Of a stretch of DNA of 64,000 bases, positions 8,674 to 17,343 are shown piece by piece; the first letter of the stretch is position 1; each line of letters opens with the position of its first letter. The notes beneath the pieces were generated by a model. It saw nothing but the letters and a program-made list of their open reading frames with translations, did not search any database and was not told the origin of the DNA. Origin of the DNA: Hymenobacter cellulosilyticus. Its GTDB lineage: Bacteria; Bacteroidota; Bacteroidia; Cytophagales; Hymenobacteraceae. The DNA lies in the NCBI RefSeq assembly GCF_022919215.1, contig NZ_CP095046.1, forward strand, positions 2,346,501-2,410,500, written 5' to 3'. The translations under genes and the position numbers were made by a program.

Positions 8674-9916
8674 ATGAGTGCATCTGTTCCGCGCAAAAAT
8701 ATCCTGCTGCTCATCCCGCAGCTCACCTACGGCGGAGCCGAGCGGGTTTTCCACGACCATGGGCAGGAACTGGCCCGGCAGCATCGGGTAATCGAGTGCG
8801 TGTTCGACAGTGGCACGGAGGTAGCCTTTCCCACTCAGAACCAGCTGGTGGCGCTTGATGTGCCGGCCGGTAGCGGTATTGTGGGCAAGCTGGGCACCTT
8901 TATCAAGCGGGTGCAGCGGGTAAAGGCCCTGAAGCGGGAGCATAAGATTGACGTCTGCATCAGCCACCTGGAAGGCGCCGACTACCTGAACCTGCTCAGC
9001 AAAGGCCCGAGCAGGTGCTGCTCTGCATTCACAATTCCAAGCGCCACGACCCCAACATCCGCGGGGCCTTGGGCTGGCTGCGCCGCCGCGTGCTGATGCC
9101 GTTCTTGTATCGCTCGGCCAACTACATCGTACCCGTAAGCCGCGACCTGCGCCAGGAGCTGATTGACACTTTCGCCCTGCCGCCCGAGAAGGTGGTGACC
9201 ATCAACAATTTCTTCGACGTGGAAGGCATCCGCCGCCGGAGCCAGGAGTCCTTGCCAGCAGCTACCGAGGCCCTGTTTGCCAACCACCCGGTTCTGATTA
9301 CGGCCGGCCGCCTGGCCCGCGAGAAAAACCAGAAAGCCCTGATTGACGTGCTGCACGCCCTGCGCGCCCAGGACCAGACGGCGCCCAAGCTGGCCTTGCT
9401 CGGCGACGGGCCGTTGCGGGCCGATGTTATTCAGCGCTGCCAGGAACTGGGTTTGCGCAGCTGGCAGGTGTGGGACGAGCAGCCCCTGACGGAGGACTTT
9501 GACGTGTACTTCTTCGGCTTTCAGGCCAACCCCTTCCAGTACATTGCCCGCGCCAGCGTGTCGCTGCTATGCTCGGCCACCGAAGGCTTCCCAATGGCCC
9601 TGTGCGAGGCCATGGCCTGCGGCGTGCCCGTCGTTTCCACTGATTGCCCCACGGGCCCCCGGGAAATACTGGCCCCCAAACGCTGGCTACCCAATACGCC
9701 GCGACGCCCGAATGGGCCGAGTTTGGCGTGCTGCTGCCTTTGCTGGCCGAAGGCACCCTGGACACGGTAGCGCCCGTGTGGGCTACCACCCTGACCGCGC
9801 TGCTGGCCGACCCCGCCCGGGCCCAGCACTACCGCACCCAGGCCCTGACCCGGGTGCAGAACTTCGGGCCCGAACCCATCATGCAGCGGTGGGAATCTTT
9901 ACTCCAACAAGCCTAA
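8674..9916 (+). CDS. GT4-type (GT-B fold) glycosyltransferase (two apparent frameshifts)
   Basis: Restored length is 414 residues. The N-terminal Rossmann domain starts NILLLIPQLTYGGAERVF, typical for glycosyltransferases acting on lipid-linked glycans. The C-terminal donor domain has LITAGRLAREKNQ and the E(x7)E region SATEGFPMALCEAMACG. The frame breaks at CCC (9006-9008; one C restores SKGPEQVLLCIHNSK) and at a run of five C (9673-9677; one C restores EILAPQTLATQYA). The frame also opens at TTG 8659, but ATG 8674 is the better start. It ends 1 nt before the next gene. Donor sugar unknown. Confidence 0.83.
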
Positions 9917-9917
9917 C

Positions 9918-11141
9918 ATGCCCGAGCGTCACGTCATCATCTTCGTTTACAACAGCAGCGACGACCCGCTATTCAAAGGTAACTTGCTGCTGCTGCTCGA
10001 GCACGTAGGCCGGCAGCAGCCCGATTTACGCCTCCACCTGATTACCTACGAGCAGGTGGAATATGCCCTGACGCCCGCCCAGCAGGAGCAGCGCCGCCAG
10101 GAGTTTGCCCGCTTCAACATGCAGTGGCACCCGCTGACTTGGCACTCGGGCAGCTTCAAACTTTTGAAGAAGGCCTACGATTTGCTGGCCGGCATTTTCC
10201 TGGTGCTCCGGCTCAAGCTCAAGTTCGGGGCCCGCTCGGTCGTGTCGTTGGGTACGGTTAGCGGCAGCTTTGCCTTCCTGATTGCCAAGCTGTACGGGCT
10301 GAAATACTACGGCTACCAGTACGAGCCCCACAGTGAGTTTATGCTCGACTGCAACATCTGGCCCGCCAGCAGCCCGGCCTACCGCGGCCTGCACTATCTG
10401 GAACGCCTGAGCGGGATGCACGCCGACATTCTTTCGACCGGCACGGTACATATGATGAACCGACTGGAGCAGTGGGGCAGCAAGGCCAAAGTGTACAAGC
10501 TGCCCAGCTGCGTCGACGAAACCAAGATTTACTACCGCCCCGAAGGCCGGGAGCGGGTGCGCGCCAAATACGGAATTCCCGCCAGCCAGCAGGTTATTCT
10601 CTACCTGGGTAAGTTCGGCGGCATCTACTACGACAAGGAAATTGCCGAGCTGTTCTACACCCTGCACCAGCACGACCCCCAACTGTTCTTTCTGATTGTG
10701 TCGCCCGACCCGGCTGAGCACATTGCTGGGCTCATGCAGGCGGCTAGCTTGCCCGCTGCTAGCTACACCGTCACGCGTAGCCCCTATGAGCAGGTGCAGG
10801 ATTACATTTCCGCTGCCGACTTTGGCATTGTAGCCGTTCCGTCCTTGCCTTCCCAGCGGTTCCGCTCACCGATTAAGGTTGGCGAATACCTCTGCTGCGG
10901 CTTGCCCTATCTGGTTTGTGCCGGCGTCTCGGAAGACGACTCGGTAGCCGAAAAGAATGGGGTAGGGGTGGTAGTGCAGGAGTTTAGCCCAGCCGAAGCC
11001 AACCGGGTTTATCCGCAGATAGCGCGCCTGCTTGCCGCTGAAAAGAACGGTTTGCGGGCCAAGTGCCGGGCCGCCGGAATTGCGTACCGCGGCATGAGTC
11101 AGTACTTGCCTACAGCTGAGCAGATATTTGCTCAATTGTAG
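9918..11141 (+). CDS. Glycosyltransferase, GT-B fold (GT4-like)
   Basis: A 407-residue protein. The C-terminal half shows the donor-binding domain of GT4-like enzymes: ILYLGKFGGIYYDKEIAELF, a phosphate-binding stretch, and SPIKVGEYLCCGLPYLV replacing the usual E(x7)E helix. The N-terminal half begins HVIIFVYNSSDD, with a hydrophobic segment around residues 90-125 that may sit on the membrane. It is intact, starts 1 nt after the previous stop and ends the first run of closely spaced glycan genes; about 330 nt of non-coding DNA follow. Divergent, so the exact sub-family is uncertain. Confidence 0.8.
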   Translation: MPERHVIIFVYNSSDDPLFKGNLLLLLEHVGRQQPDLRLHLITYEQVEYALTPAQQEQRRQEFARFNMQWHPLTWHSGSFKLLKKAYDLLAGIFLVLRLKLKFGARSVVSLGTVSGSFAFLIAKLYGLKYYGYQYEPHSEFMLDCNIWPASSPAYRGLHYLERLSGMHADILSTGTVHMMNRLEQWGSKAKVYKLPSCVDETKIYYRPEGRERVRAKYGIPASQQVILYLGKFGGIYYDKEIAELFYTLHQHDPQLFFLIVSPDPAEHIAGLMQAASLPAASYTVTRSPYEQVQDYISAADFGIVAVPSLPSQRFRSPIKVGEYLCCGLPYLVCAGVSEDDSVAEKNGVGVVVQEFSPAEANRVYPQIARLLAAEKNGLRAKCRAAGIAYRGMSQYLPTAEQIFAQL

Positions 11142-11473
11142 CCTGCAATAAGACTACACGCTTACTCCCGACTCCTTGCCGGGCAGCACGTGCTGTAAGT
11201 GCTGTAGGTGCTGCCGCGCCTGGCCCAGGAAGCATGCAGCGCACTTTTGCTAGCTTCGCTTTGGCGACAAGCACTAGCAGCTTAGAGAATTTCTGCCTCC
11301 TGATTCGGTGGGACGGCAAGATATTGGCTTAGGAAAATGCCTTTCCAGCTTTTTCACTGTATCTGCTTTACCTTACGAACACCTGCCCGGATAGCTAATT
11401 ACTATCGGTGGTGTTTGACACGGGCCCATCTGCGGGTAAACGAGCTATTGAAGGCAGAAAAGGAGGTGTACGT
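11142..11473 (+). other. Non-coding interval between the glycosyltransferase run and the wecD-like gene
   Basis: There is no convincing gene in these 332 nt. Around 11183-11215 there are repeated GTGCTGT words and a perfect 12-nt palindrome CAGCACGTGCTG, which can fold with the downstream GGTGCTGC. A smaller palindrome, GATAG...CTATC, lies near 11391. An unusually good Shine-Dalgarno site sits at its right edge. It may hold the promoter and leader of the wecD-wecE segment, but I could not find a clear TAnnTTTG box. Confidence 0.5.
11461..11468 (+). promoter_or_regulatory. Strong Shine-Dalgarno site (AGGAGGTG) before the wecD-like gene
   Basis: AGGAGGTG is an eight-base match to the anti-Shine-Dalgarno end of 16S rRNA, five bases before ATG 11474. 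It decides the start: the frame is open from 11408, but only this ATG has such a site. Bacteroidota genes normally lack it, and I saw no comparable site before other genes here. Confidence 0.7.
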
Positions 11474-12211
11474 ATGAATACTGCCGTAGCAATGAACAGC
11501 GTCCTGAAAATTCTGCCTTGGGACACCGGTTTTCTGGGTTTCCCCGTGGCTCAACTACATACATTTTCCTCGGTCCTGGGCCACGTGCTGCCACTGCTTG
11601 AAGAAGCCCGGCGGCAGCACGTTCGACTGCTCTACTGGTTCGTAGATCCGGCCGATACCGAGGCGGCTGTTACGGCGCGGGCGTTGGGAGCCCGGCTCGC
11701 CGACCGCAAGATTACGTACTGCATACCCACCGACTCTGCGCCGCAACAGTTGGCCGAAGGCATAGAGCCTATTACCGTAGTTACCCCCCAGCTGCGGTCC
11801 CTGGCGCTGCAGAGCGGCTGCTGCTCACGCTTCCTGACCGACCCGGGCTTTGCAGCTGGCGTCTACGAGGAGCTTTACACGCGCTGGATTGAGAACTCGG
11901 TAACTGGAGACCGGGCCCGGGAAGTGCTGGTGTACCGGCCGGCACCTACGGCCCCCGAAATGGGGCTGCTTACCTTGGAAGTACACCACGACCTTATCAA
12001 TATCGGCTTGCTGGCGGTGGATGAGATGGCCCGCGGACAGAAGGTAGGTACTAAACTAGTGGCGGCGGCCCGGCAGCGTACGGCTCAGTGGGGTTTCCCC
12101 ACGCTGCAGGTTGTAACCCAGCAGGACAACCTAAATGCCTGCCGATTCTATGAACAGTGCGGTTTCCACGCCGAGCGTATTCAGCACGTTTATCACATAT
12201 GGATGAAATAA
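11474..12211 (+). CDS. wecD: dTDP-fucosamine acetyltransferase-like GNAT (WecD/RffC type)
   Basis: A 245-residue acetyltransferase. The N-terminus ILPWDTGFLGFPVAQLH and the central SRFLTDPGFAAGVYEELY-TRWIENSV resemble E. coli WecD (RffC), which acetylates the 4-amino group of dTDP-4-amino-4,6-dideoxy-D-galactose with acetyl-CoA. The C-terminal GNAT core has GQKVGTKLVAAA (acetyl-CoA pyrophosphate loop) and NLNACRFYEQCGF. The gene directly downstream is a WecE-like transaminase that makes this substrate, which strongly supports the call. The start is set by a strong Shine-Dalgarno site. Supply of dTDP-4-keto-6-deoxyglucose (RmlA/RmlB) must come from elsewhere. Confidence 0.8.
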   Translation: MNTAVAMNSVLKILPWDTGFLGFPVAQLHTFSSVLGHVLPLLEEARRQHVRLLYWFVDPADTEAAVTARALGARLADRKITYCIPTDSAPQQLAEGIEPITVVTPQLRSLALQSGCCSRFLTDPGFAAGVYEELYTRWIENSVTGDRAREVLVYRPAPTAPEMGLLTLEVHHDLINIGLLAVDEMARGQKVGTKLVAAARQRTAQWGFPTLQVVTQQDNLNACRFYEQCGFHAERIQHVYHIWMK

Positions 12212-12286
12212 ATATATAATAGTGATTTATATAGTAAGCTCAACTTATTTTGCTGCAATTTGCGTGATGAAATCCTTCGGTTCTCT

Positions 12287-13423
12287 ATGACTCCAACTTA
12301 TATTCCTTTTAACAAGCCTTACCTGTCTGGCAACGAAACTCGCTATATAGATGAGGCTGTGCGCTCGGGCAAAATATCTGGTGATGGAATGTTTACGATG
12401 CGCTGCCACCAGTTTTTTGAGCAGGAGTTGGGCTTTAAAAAAGTATTGCTGACTACTTCCTGCACGGACGCGCTGGAGATGGCCGCTCTCCTGATTGACA
12501 TTCAGCCCGGGGATGAGGTAATCATGCCCGCATATACGTTTGTTTCAACGCCCAATGCCTTTGTACTGCGCGGTGCTACCATCGTATTCGCCGACAGCTA
12601 CGCCCTGAGCCCCAACCTGGATCCGGCCCAGCTGGAAGCCCTGATTACCCCCCGCACAAAGGCCATTGTGCCGGTACACTACGCCGGCATTGCCTGCGAC
12701 ATGGACCCGATTATGGACCTTGCGCGCCGCTACAATCTTTTTGTAATAGAAGATGCCGCCCAAGCCATCGACAGCTACTACAAAGGCCGCAAACTAGGCT
12801 CCATTGGGCATTTGGCGGCTTTCTCTTTCCACGAGACAAAGAATATCATTTCGGGGGAGGGCGGCATGCTGGCCATCAATGATCTGCAGTTTGCTGAGCG
12901 GGCCGAAGTGCTCCGGGAGAAAGGCACCAACCGGTCGTCCTTCTTTCGTGGCGAGGTCGATAAATACAGCTGGGTTGATTACGGCTCCTCCTTTCTGCCC
13001 TCCGACATCATTGCGGCCTTTCTCTGGGCCCAGCTGGAGAACATAGAGGATATCCAGCGGCAGCGCCGGCACATCTGGCAGCGGTATTACGAAGCGCTGC
13101 GCCCCCTGCAGGAAATAGGCGTAGGGTTGCCCCTAATTCCCGACTATGCTACCAATAATGCCCACATGTTTCACCTGGTGTGCCGCAGTCTGGCCGAGCG
13201 CACGGCCCTGATCGAGCGACTGAAGGCTGAAAACGTGCATCCGGTCTTTCACTATCTTTCCCTGCACACCAGTCCGTTCTACGCCCCTAAGCACGATGGC
13301 CGGGTTTTGCCGCATTCCGACCATTACAGCGACTGTTTGGTCCGGCTGCCCTTTTATTACGAACTGACGGACGCCAACCAGGATTTTATCAATCAACTTC
13401 TCCTGGAGTTTTATCAACAGTAA
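12287..13423 (+). CDS. wecE: dTDP-4-amino-4,6-dideoxygalactose transaminase (WecE/RffA)
   Basis: A 378-residue PLP enzyme, matching the length of E. coli WecE (376). Recognisable blocks: IPFNKPYLSGNETRYI at the N-terminus, SCTDALEMAA, EDAAQAIDSYY (cofactor aspartate), SFHETKNIISGEGG with the Schiff-base lysine, then EKGTNRSSFFRGEVDKYSW, almost the same as in WecE. It transaminates dTDP-4-keto-6-deoxy-D-glucose to dTDP-4-amino-4,6-dideoxy-D-galactose using glutamate. The product is acetylated by the WecD-like enzyme encoded just upstream, giving dTDP-Fuc4NAc for a surface glycan. The frame opens at TTG 12260, but ATG 12287 fits the family start. Confidence 0.92.
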   Translation: MTPTYIPFNKPYLSGNETRYIDEAVRSGKISGDGMFTMRCHQFFEQELGFKKVLLTTSCTDALEMAALLIDIQPGDEVIMPAYTFVSTPNAFVLRGATIVFADSYALSPNLDPAQLEALITPRTKAIVPVHYAGIACDMDPIMDLARRYNLFVIEDAAQAIDSYYKGRKLGSIGHLAAFSFHETKNIISGEGGMLAINDLQFAERAEVLREKGTNRSSFFRGEVDKYSWVDYGSSFLPSDIIAAFLWAQLENIEDIQRQRRHIWQRYYEALRPLQEIGVGLPLIPDYATNNAHMFHLVCRSLAERTALIERLKAENVHPVFHYLSLHTSPFYAPKHDGRVLPHSDHYSDCLVRLPFYYELTDANQDFINQLLLEFYQQ

Positions 13424-13468
13424 GCCCGGCGTGCCCGGCTCTCTATCTATTTTCGTTCCTGCCGTCCA

Positions 13469-14901
13469 GTGATTAACTCTGCTCAACCCCAGGGGGATGT
13501 TCCGTCCACTTTCCGTTATGCCGCGTCCGTGGTGCCGGTGCTGTTGCTGGGCGGTCTGGTGGTGCGGCTGCTGTTTCTGTGGGTAGGGGCCGACGTATAC
13601 TACCACGGCAAGAGCCCCTATATCAACAACGACACTTATTCGTTTACCCAAAGTTTCTACAACCTGCTGGAGCAGGGGATTTACAGCTTTAATCTGAGAA
13701 ACCCTGAGGCCGCCTTCGGCCGGTTGCCGGGCTACCCGTTTTTCTGGGGCGCCCACCGGCTGCTAGTGGGGCGCACCTACGTGTATCCGGCGGTAGCCTT
13801 TACTCAGATATTGCTGGACACGGGCGCTATTTACTTGGTTTACGCCACAACCCGGGCCCTCACGCACGACCTTCGGGCAGCCTGGGTTTCGGCTTTGCTA
13901 TATGCTGGGTATCCGTTTATCATCGTGTGGCTGACCATATCCGGCTCCGAGGCGCTGGGGACGTTTATGACCATCCTGGCCTTCTGGTGGCTGGCCACTC
14001 GGCCGGTTACAAAGGCCACGGCGGTGGGGGCGGGGCTGCTGATTGGCCTGGCCTTCATGGTGCGCGAATACCTGGGAATCCTGCTGCTGGGCGCTTTTTT
14101 CTGGGTGTACCAGAGCAAAGGCCTGAATTGGCACTTTATCCGGCTGAGCGTGCTGGTAGCGGTGGGGTTTTTGGTCGTCTACGTCGGCTGGCCTATTCGC
14201 AATTACCTGGGGCAGCACAAGTTGGTACTCGTAAAAACCCGCACTGCCGGCTACGACCGGTACGCCGAAGACGTGTCGACGGCCCGGCAGTGGATTTATG
14301 GCTGGACTACGGAAGCTGACCCGTATCTGGATGGCATTGCCGGCCTGAAGCCCTTGCCGGCGTTTCCGGCCGGAGTGGTGGGCAGTCCGGCCGAAGCCCG
14401 GCAGATTCAGGCTCTGATTCAGCGGGTGCGGCAGTGCGGCACGGGGTTTCACTCTTGGCGCTACGCGCAGATGTACCCTCGGCCGACCAACTGCAACGCC
14501 GAGCTTGCCGCAGGCTTTACGGCCCTACACGACTCGTATAAGCAGCGCCACCCTTGGCTTTACTGGTTTCGGGTGCCCCTTATTAATCTGAAGCGGGCCT
14601 TTTTTAAAAGTCAGCTTCAACAGGGCGGGGCGGGCAAGCTTAGCTTTATCCTGTTCGGGTATCGGAGTGCGCTGCTGCTGCTGGGCTTGTGGGGGCGTGG
14701 CTGTTGCGCCGGCACCGGGGCATCTGGCCCATCGTGTTTTTCTTTGGCTTTATGTATTTGTTCCTGTGCTTTGGCGTCCGGCACCTGGAAATCCGCTACC
14801 TGATTCAGGCGGATAGCGCCCTGCTGTGCTGTGCCGGCGTGCCCCTGGTCCGGCTGTTCGACTGGCTTAGCCGGCCCGCACCCGCGGTCGTAGCCGCATA
14901 A
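13469..14901 (+). CDS. Multi-pass membrane glycosyltransferase (PMT/ArnT-like, GT39/GT83 type; one apparent frameshift)
   Basis: About 477 residues once restored. The sequence alternates hydrophobic helices with loops: a first helix near residues 22-40, a periplasmic loop with YINNDTYSFTQSFYNLLEQG (acidic residue as in GT-C enzymes), GRLPGYPFF, then repeated helices to residue 250, a large hydrophilic loop and C-terminal helices. This is the layout of GT-C enzymes using polyprenyl-phosphate sugars in the periplasm. The frame breaks at a run of five G (14691-14695); adding one restores LGLWGAWLLRRHRGIWP and two last helices. GTG start at 13469. The substrate is unknown. Confidence 0.75.
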
Positions 14902-14926
14902 GCAGCAGCGTTAGAATTGCATCTAG

Positions 14927-14934
14927 TACCTTTG
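14927..14934 (+). promoter_or_regulatory. Possible Bacteroidota -7 box (TACCTTTG)
   Basis: TACCTTTG matches the TAnnTTTG -7 element of Bacteroidota primary sigma promoters and lies 43 nt upstream of the ATG at 14978, after the end of the membrane glycosyltransferase gene. No convincing TTG -33 element is seen at the expected spacing, so this is only a candidate. Confidence 0.35.
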
Positions 14935-14977
14935 CCCGGTAAAACGCAGTGGTCGTATCCTGCGTTAGTGTCGGCGT

Positions 14978-16042
14978 ATGCACATTTTATTTCTTGTTCC
15001 TTATCCTCCCGGTAAGGCTCCTTCGCAGCGGTTTCGGTTCGAGCAATACCTGCATTTTCTCACCGAAGCGGGTCATACCTACCAGCTGGAATCATTCATT
15101 TCGGAAGAAACCTGGGCCATTCTTTACAAGCCCGGCCACACCCTGACCAAGGCGCTAGGCATTCTGGGAGGCTTTTTACGCCGCTTTTTGCTGTTGTTCT
15201 CGGTGCCCAAGGCCGATTTTGTCTTTATTCACCGCGAAGCTTCGCCCATTGGGCCGCCCATCTTCGAGTGGATTATTGCCAAGCTTCTGGGCAAGCGCAT
15301 CATCTACGACTTCGACGACGCCATCTGGATTCCCAATACCTCCGCCGCCAACAGCATTGTGGCTGGTGTGAAGTGGCACCATAAAGTGGGCAGCATCTGC
15401 CGCTGGGCCTACAAAGTGAGCTGCGGCAACAGCTACCTGCGTGACTATGCCCGGCAGTTTAACCCCAACGCCATTGTCAACCCTACCACCATCGACACGG
15501 TAAACCTGCACAACGAGGTGAAAAACCAGCAGACCGACCAGCTCGTCATCGGCTGGACGGGTACGCACTCCACCATGAAATACCTGGAGCAGGTAGTGCC
15601 CGTGCTGGCCGAGCTGGAGCAGCGCTACCAGTTCGAGTTTCGTGTCATTTCCAACCAGGAGCCCCAGCTGCCGTTGCGTTCCTTGGGGTTCCGGCCCTGG
15701 CGCAAGGACACGGAAATTGCAGACTTGCTAACATTTAATGTGGGCTTGATGCCTTTGGAAGACGACCCCTGGGCCAAGGGCAAGTGCGCTTTCAAGGCGC
15801 TGCAATATATGGCCTTGGGCGTGCCCGCGCTGGTGTCGCCGGTAGGCATGAACAGCGAAGTGGTAACCGAGGGCGTCGACGGCTACATCTGCGCCACGCC
15901 CGAGCAGTGGTACCACGGACTGGAAAAGCTTCTGCGCGACCATGAGCTGCGCACCCGTTTTGGTCAGGCCGCCCGGGCTACCATTGAAGCCCGCTTCTCG
16001 GTGCTGGCAAACCGCGACAATTTCTTGGCGTTGTTTGCCTGA
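14978..16042 (+). CDS. Glycosyltransferase family 4
   Basis: An intact 354-residue GT-B glycosyltransferase. The start MHILFLVPYPPGKAPSQRFR is a typical GT4 opening; YDFDDAIW and HKVGSICRWAYKVSCGN lie at the end of the acceptor domain. The donor domain has IGWTGTHSTMKYL and KCAFKALQYMALGVPALVS with the conserved glycine-rich nucleotide-sugar region. It is cytoplasmic and likely adds a sugar to the lipid-linked glycan. It may have its own promoter (TACCTTTG box at 14927). Its 3' end overlaps by 79 nt the 3' end of the convergent membrane-protein gene on the other strand. Confidence 0.87.
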   Translation: MHILFLVPYPPGKAPSQRFRFEQYLHFLTEAGHTYQLESFISEETWAILYKPGHTLTKALGILGGFLRRFLLLFSVPKADFVFIHREASPIGPPIFEWIIAKLLGKRIIYDFDDAIWIPNTSAANSIVAGVKWHHKVGSICRWAYKVSCGNSYLRDYARQFNPNAIVNPTTIDTVNLHNEVKNQQTDQLVIGWTGTHSTMKYLEQVVPVLAELEQRYQFEFRVISNQEPQLPLRSLGFRPWRKDTEIADLLTFNVGLMPLEDDPWAKGKCAFKALQYMALGVPALVSPVGMNSEVVTEGVDGYICATPEQWYHGLEKLLRDHELRTRFGQAARATIEARFSVLANRDNFLALFA

Positions 16043-17323
16043 AATTGCATGATGTAGAGGGCCGACAGGTAGAAGGGCATCAGTGGAATCTTGTAGCGCA
16101 CCAGGGTCCCGAAGTTGCCGCTGTTGGTGCCCACACCGATGGCAAAGACGATGGCAAACAGGAAGCAGAACGTCACCATCGGAGTGCTTGCTATCTGCTT
16201 GAAGCTCTTGAAGAAGCCTGTTCGATAAAACATCATTATCGTCAGGTAGATAAACATGGTGGCCTCCATGGCCGAGAGCAGCATCACCGGGTTGCGGGCT
16301 TCAAACAGAAAAGGTCGGAACAAACTCACGATAACAGCCTGCGGCGCTACTGTTACCAGGCTGCTGAAGCTGCCATCAATGGCGCCGATATTATAGGCCG
16401 AGCCCTGGTCCTTGGTCAGGCTATAGAGGTACTCCTGGTTGATTTTGGTTCGTTCCCCAATTTTATCAACGGCAAAACGCTCGTCGTCGGAAGTAAGGTT
16501 GGTAGCGCCCAGGTAGGCAGCGGCCCCGCCTAGTACGATGAAGAATGGCTTGAGAATCATACGCAGGGCAGCGCTTTTGATACGGCGGTTATTCTCCATA
16601 AATACCCACAGCAGCGCCGGGGCATGAAAGAAAGGAGAATGTACACCTTTACCGTTATCAGCACATACGCCCCCAGTGCACCCACCAAGGCGGAAAACAG
16701 GATGTTGCGCTTGAGGACTGCGGCGTGGTAAAAGCCGTAGAACACCCAGCCCAATGCCCCGATACACAGGGAGTCCTTCATGATACCCGACCCCAGAAGT
16801 ACACGGAAGGCAGGAAGAATACGGCTGTAGCAAACCGCTTGTAGAGTAGGGGATACGCACGAATGAAAGTGAGGTACATGGCCCACATACCGCTGAAGCT
16901 CAGACCCGCAAACATCAGCGCCATCACCGAATACGTGTTGAAGCTCAGCAGCGAAGCCACAGCCGCTATCCGGATAACGAAGAACTCCGTGGCCGACTTG
17001 TACCAGTACATGGTCCCGGTATAAGGAGCCGTGACGGGGTCGAATTCGCCGTGGGAAAAGATGAGCTTAATAGCCGCTACCGGCGACTCCCCAAAGGCCC
17101 GGTAGATAATGTCTACGTGCCGGGTGTAGTTGAACGTGTCGCCACCGCCGTAGTAAAACTGGTACACCAAGCCCAGGGCAATGGCCCCCACAAACTTGGC
17201 CGTAAGCGCCGGAATGAAGTAGCGCCGGGTAAACGCATTGGTGACTTTACCCCGCACCCCGTAGGCAATGCCATAAAAGATGGCCAGGTAAATAGGGGTG
17301 AGCAGCAAGTCTTGTAGTTTCAT
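15964..17323 (-). CDS. Polytopic membrane protein, possible polysaccharide polymerase/ligase (two apparent frameshifts)
   Basis: Restored length is 453 residues with roughly ten hydrophobic helices and one hydrophilic stretch around residues 250-290 (DDERFAVDKIGERTKINQ). The frame breaks at CCCC 16791-16794 (one base restores YFWGSGIMKDSLCIGALG) and at GGGG 16619-16622 (one base restores SFMPPALLWVFMENN). I do not recognise a named family; the helix number, the central periplasmic-type loop and the position at the end of a glycan locus suggest a Wzy-like polymerase or O-antigen ligase, which is inference only. It starts 20 nt after the TPR gene on the same strand, so the two form an operon. 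Confidence 0.72.
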
Positions 17324-17343
17324 CCAGCACGCAGCGAGGTCCG

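Noticed and set aside
783..9916. A decayed (pseudogene-rich) glycan locus
   Set aside because: Each broken gene becomes full length after adding single bases, with no other stop codons or missing motifs. The pattern equals that of essential genes elsewhere in the window.
11142..11473. A riboswitch in the non-coding gap
   Set aside because: Short palindromes are present but no conserved riboswitch core could be recognised.
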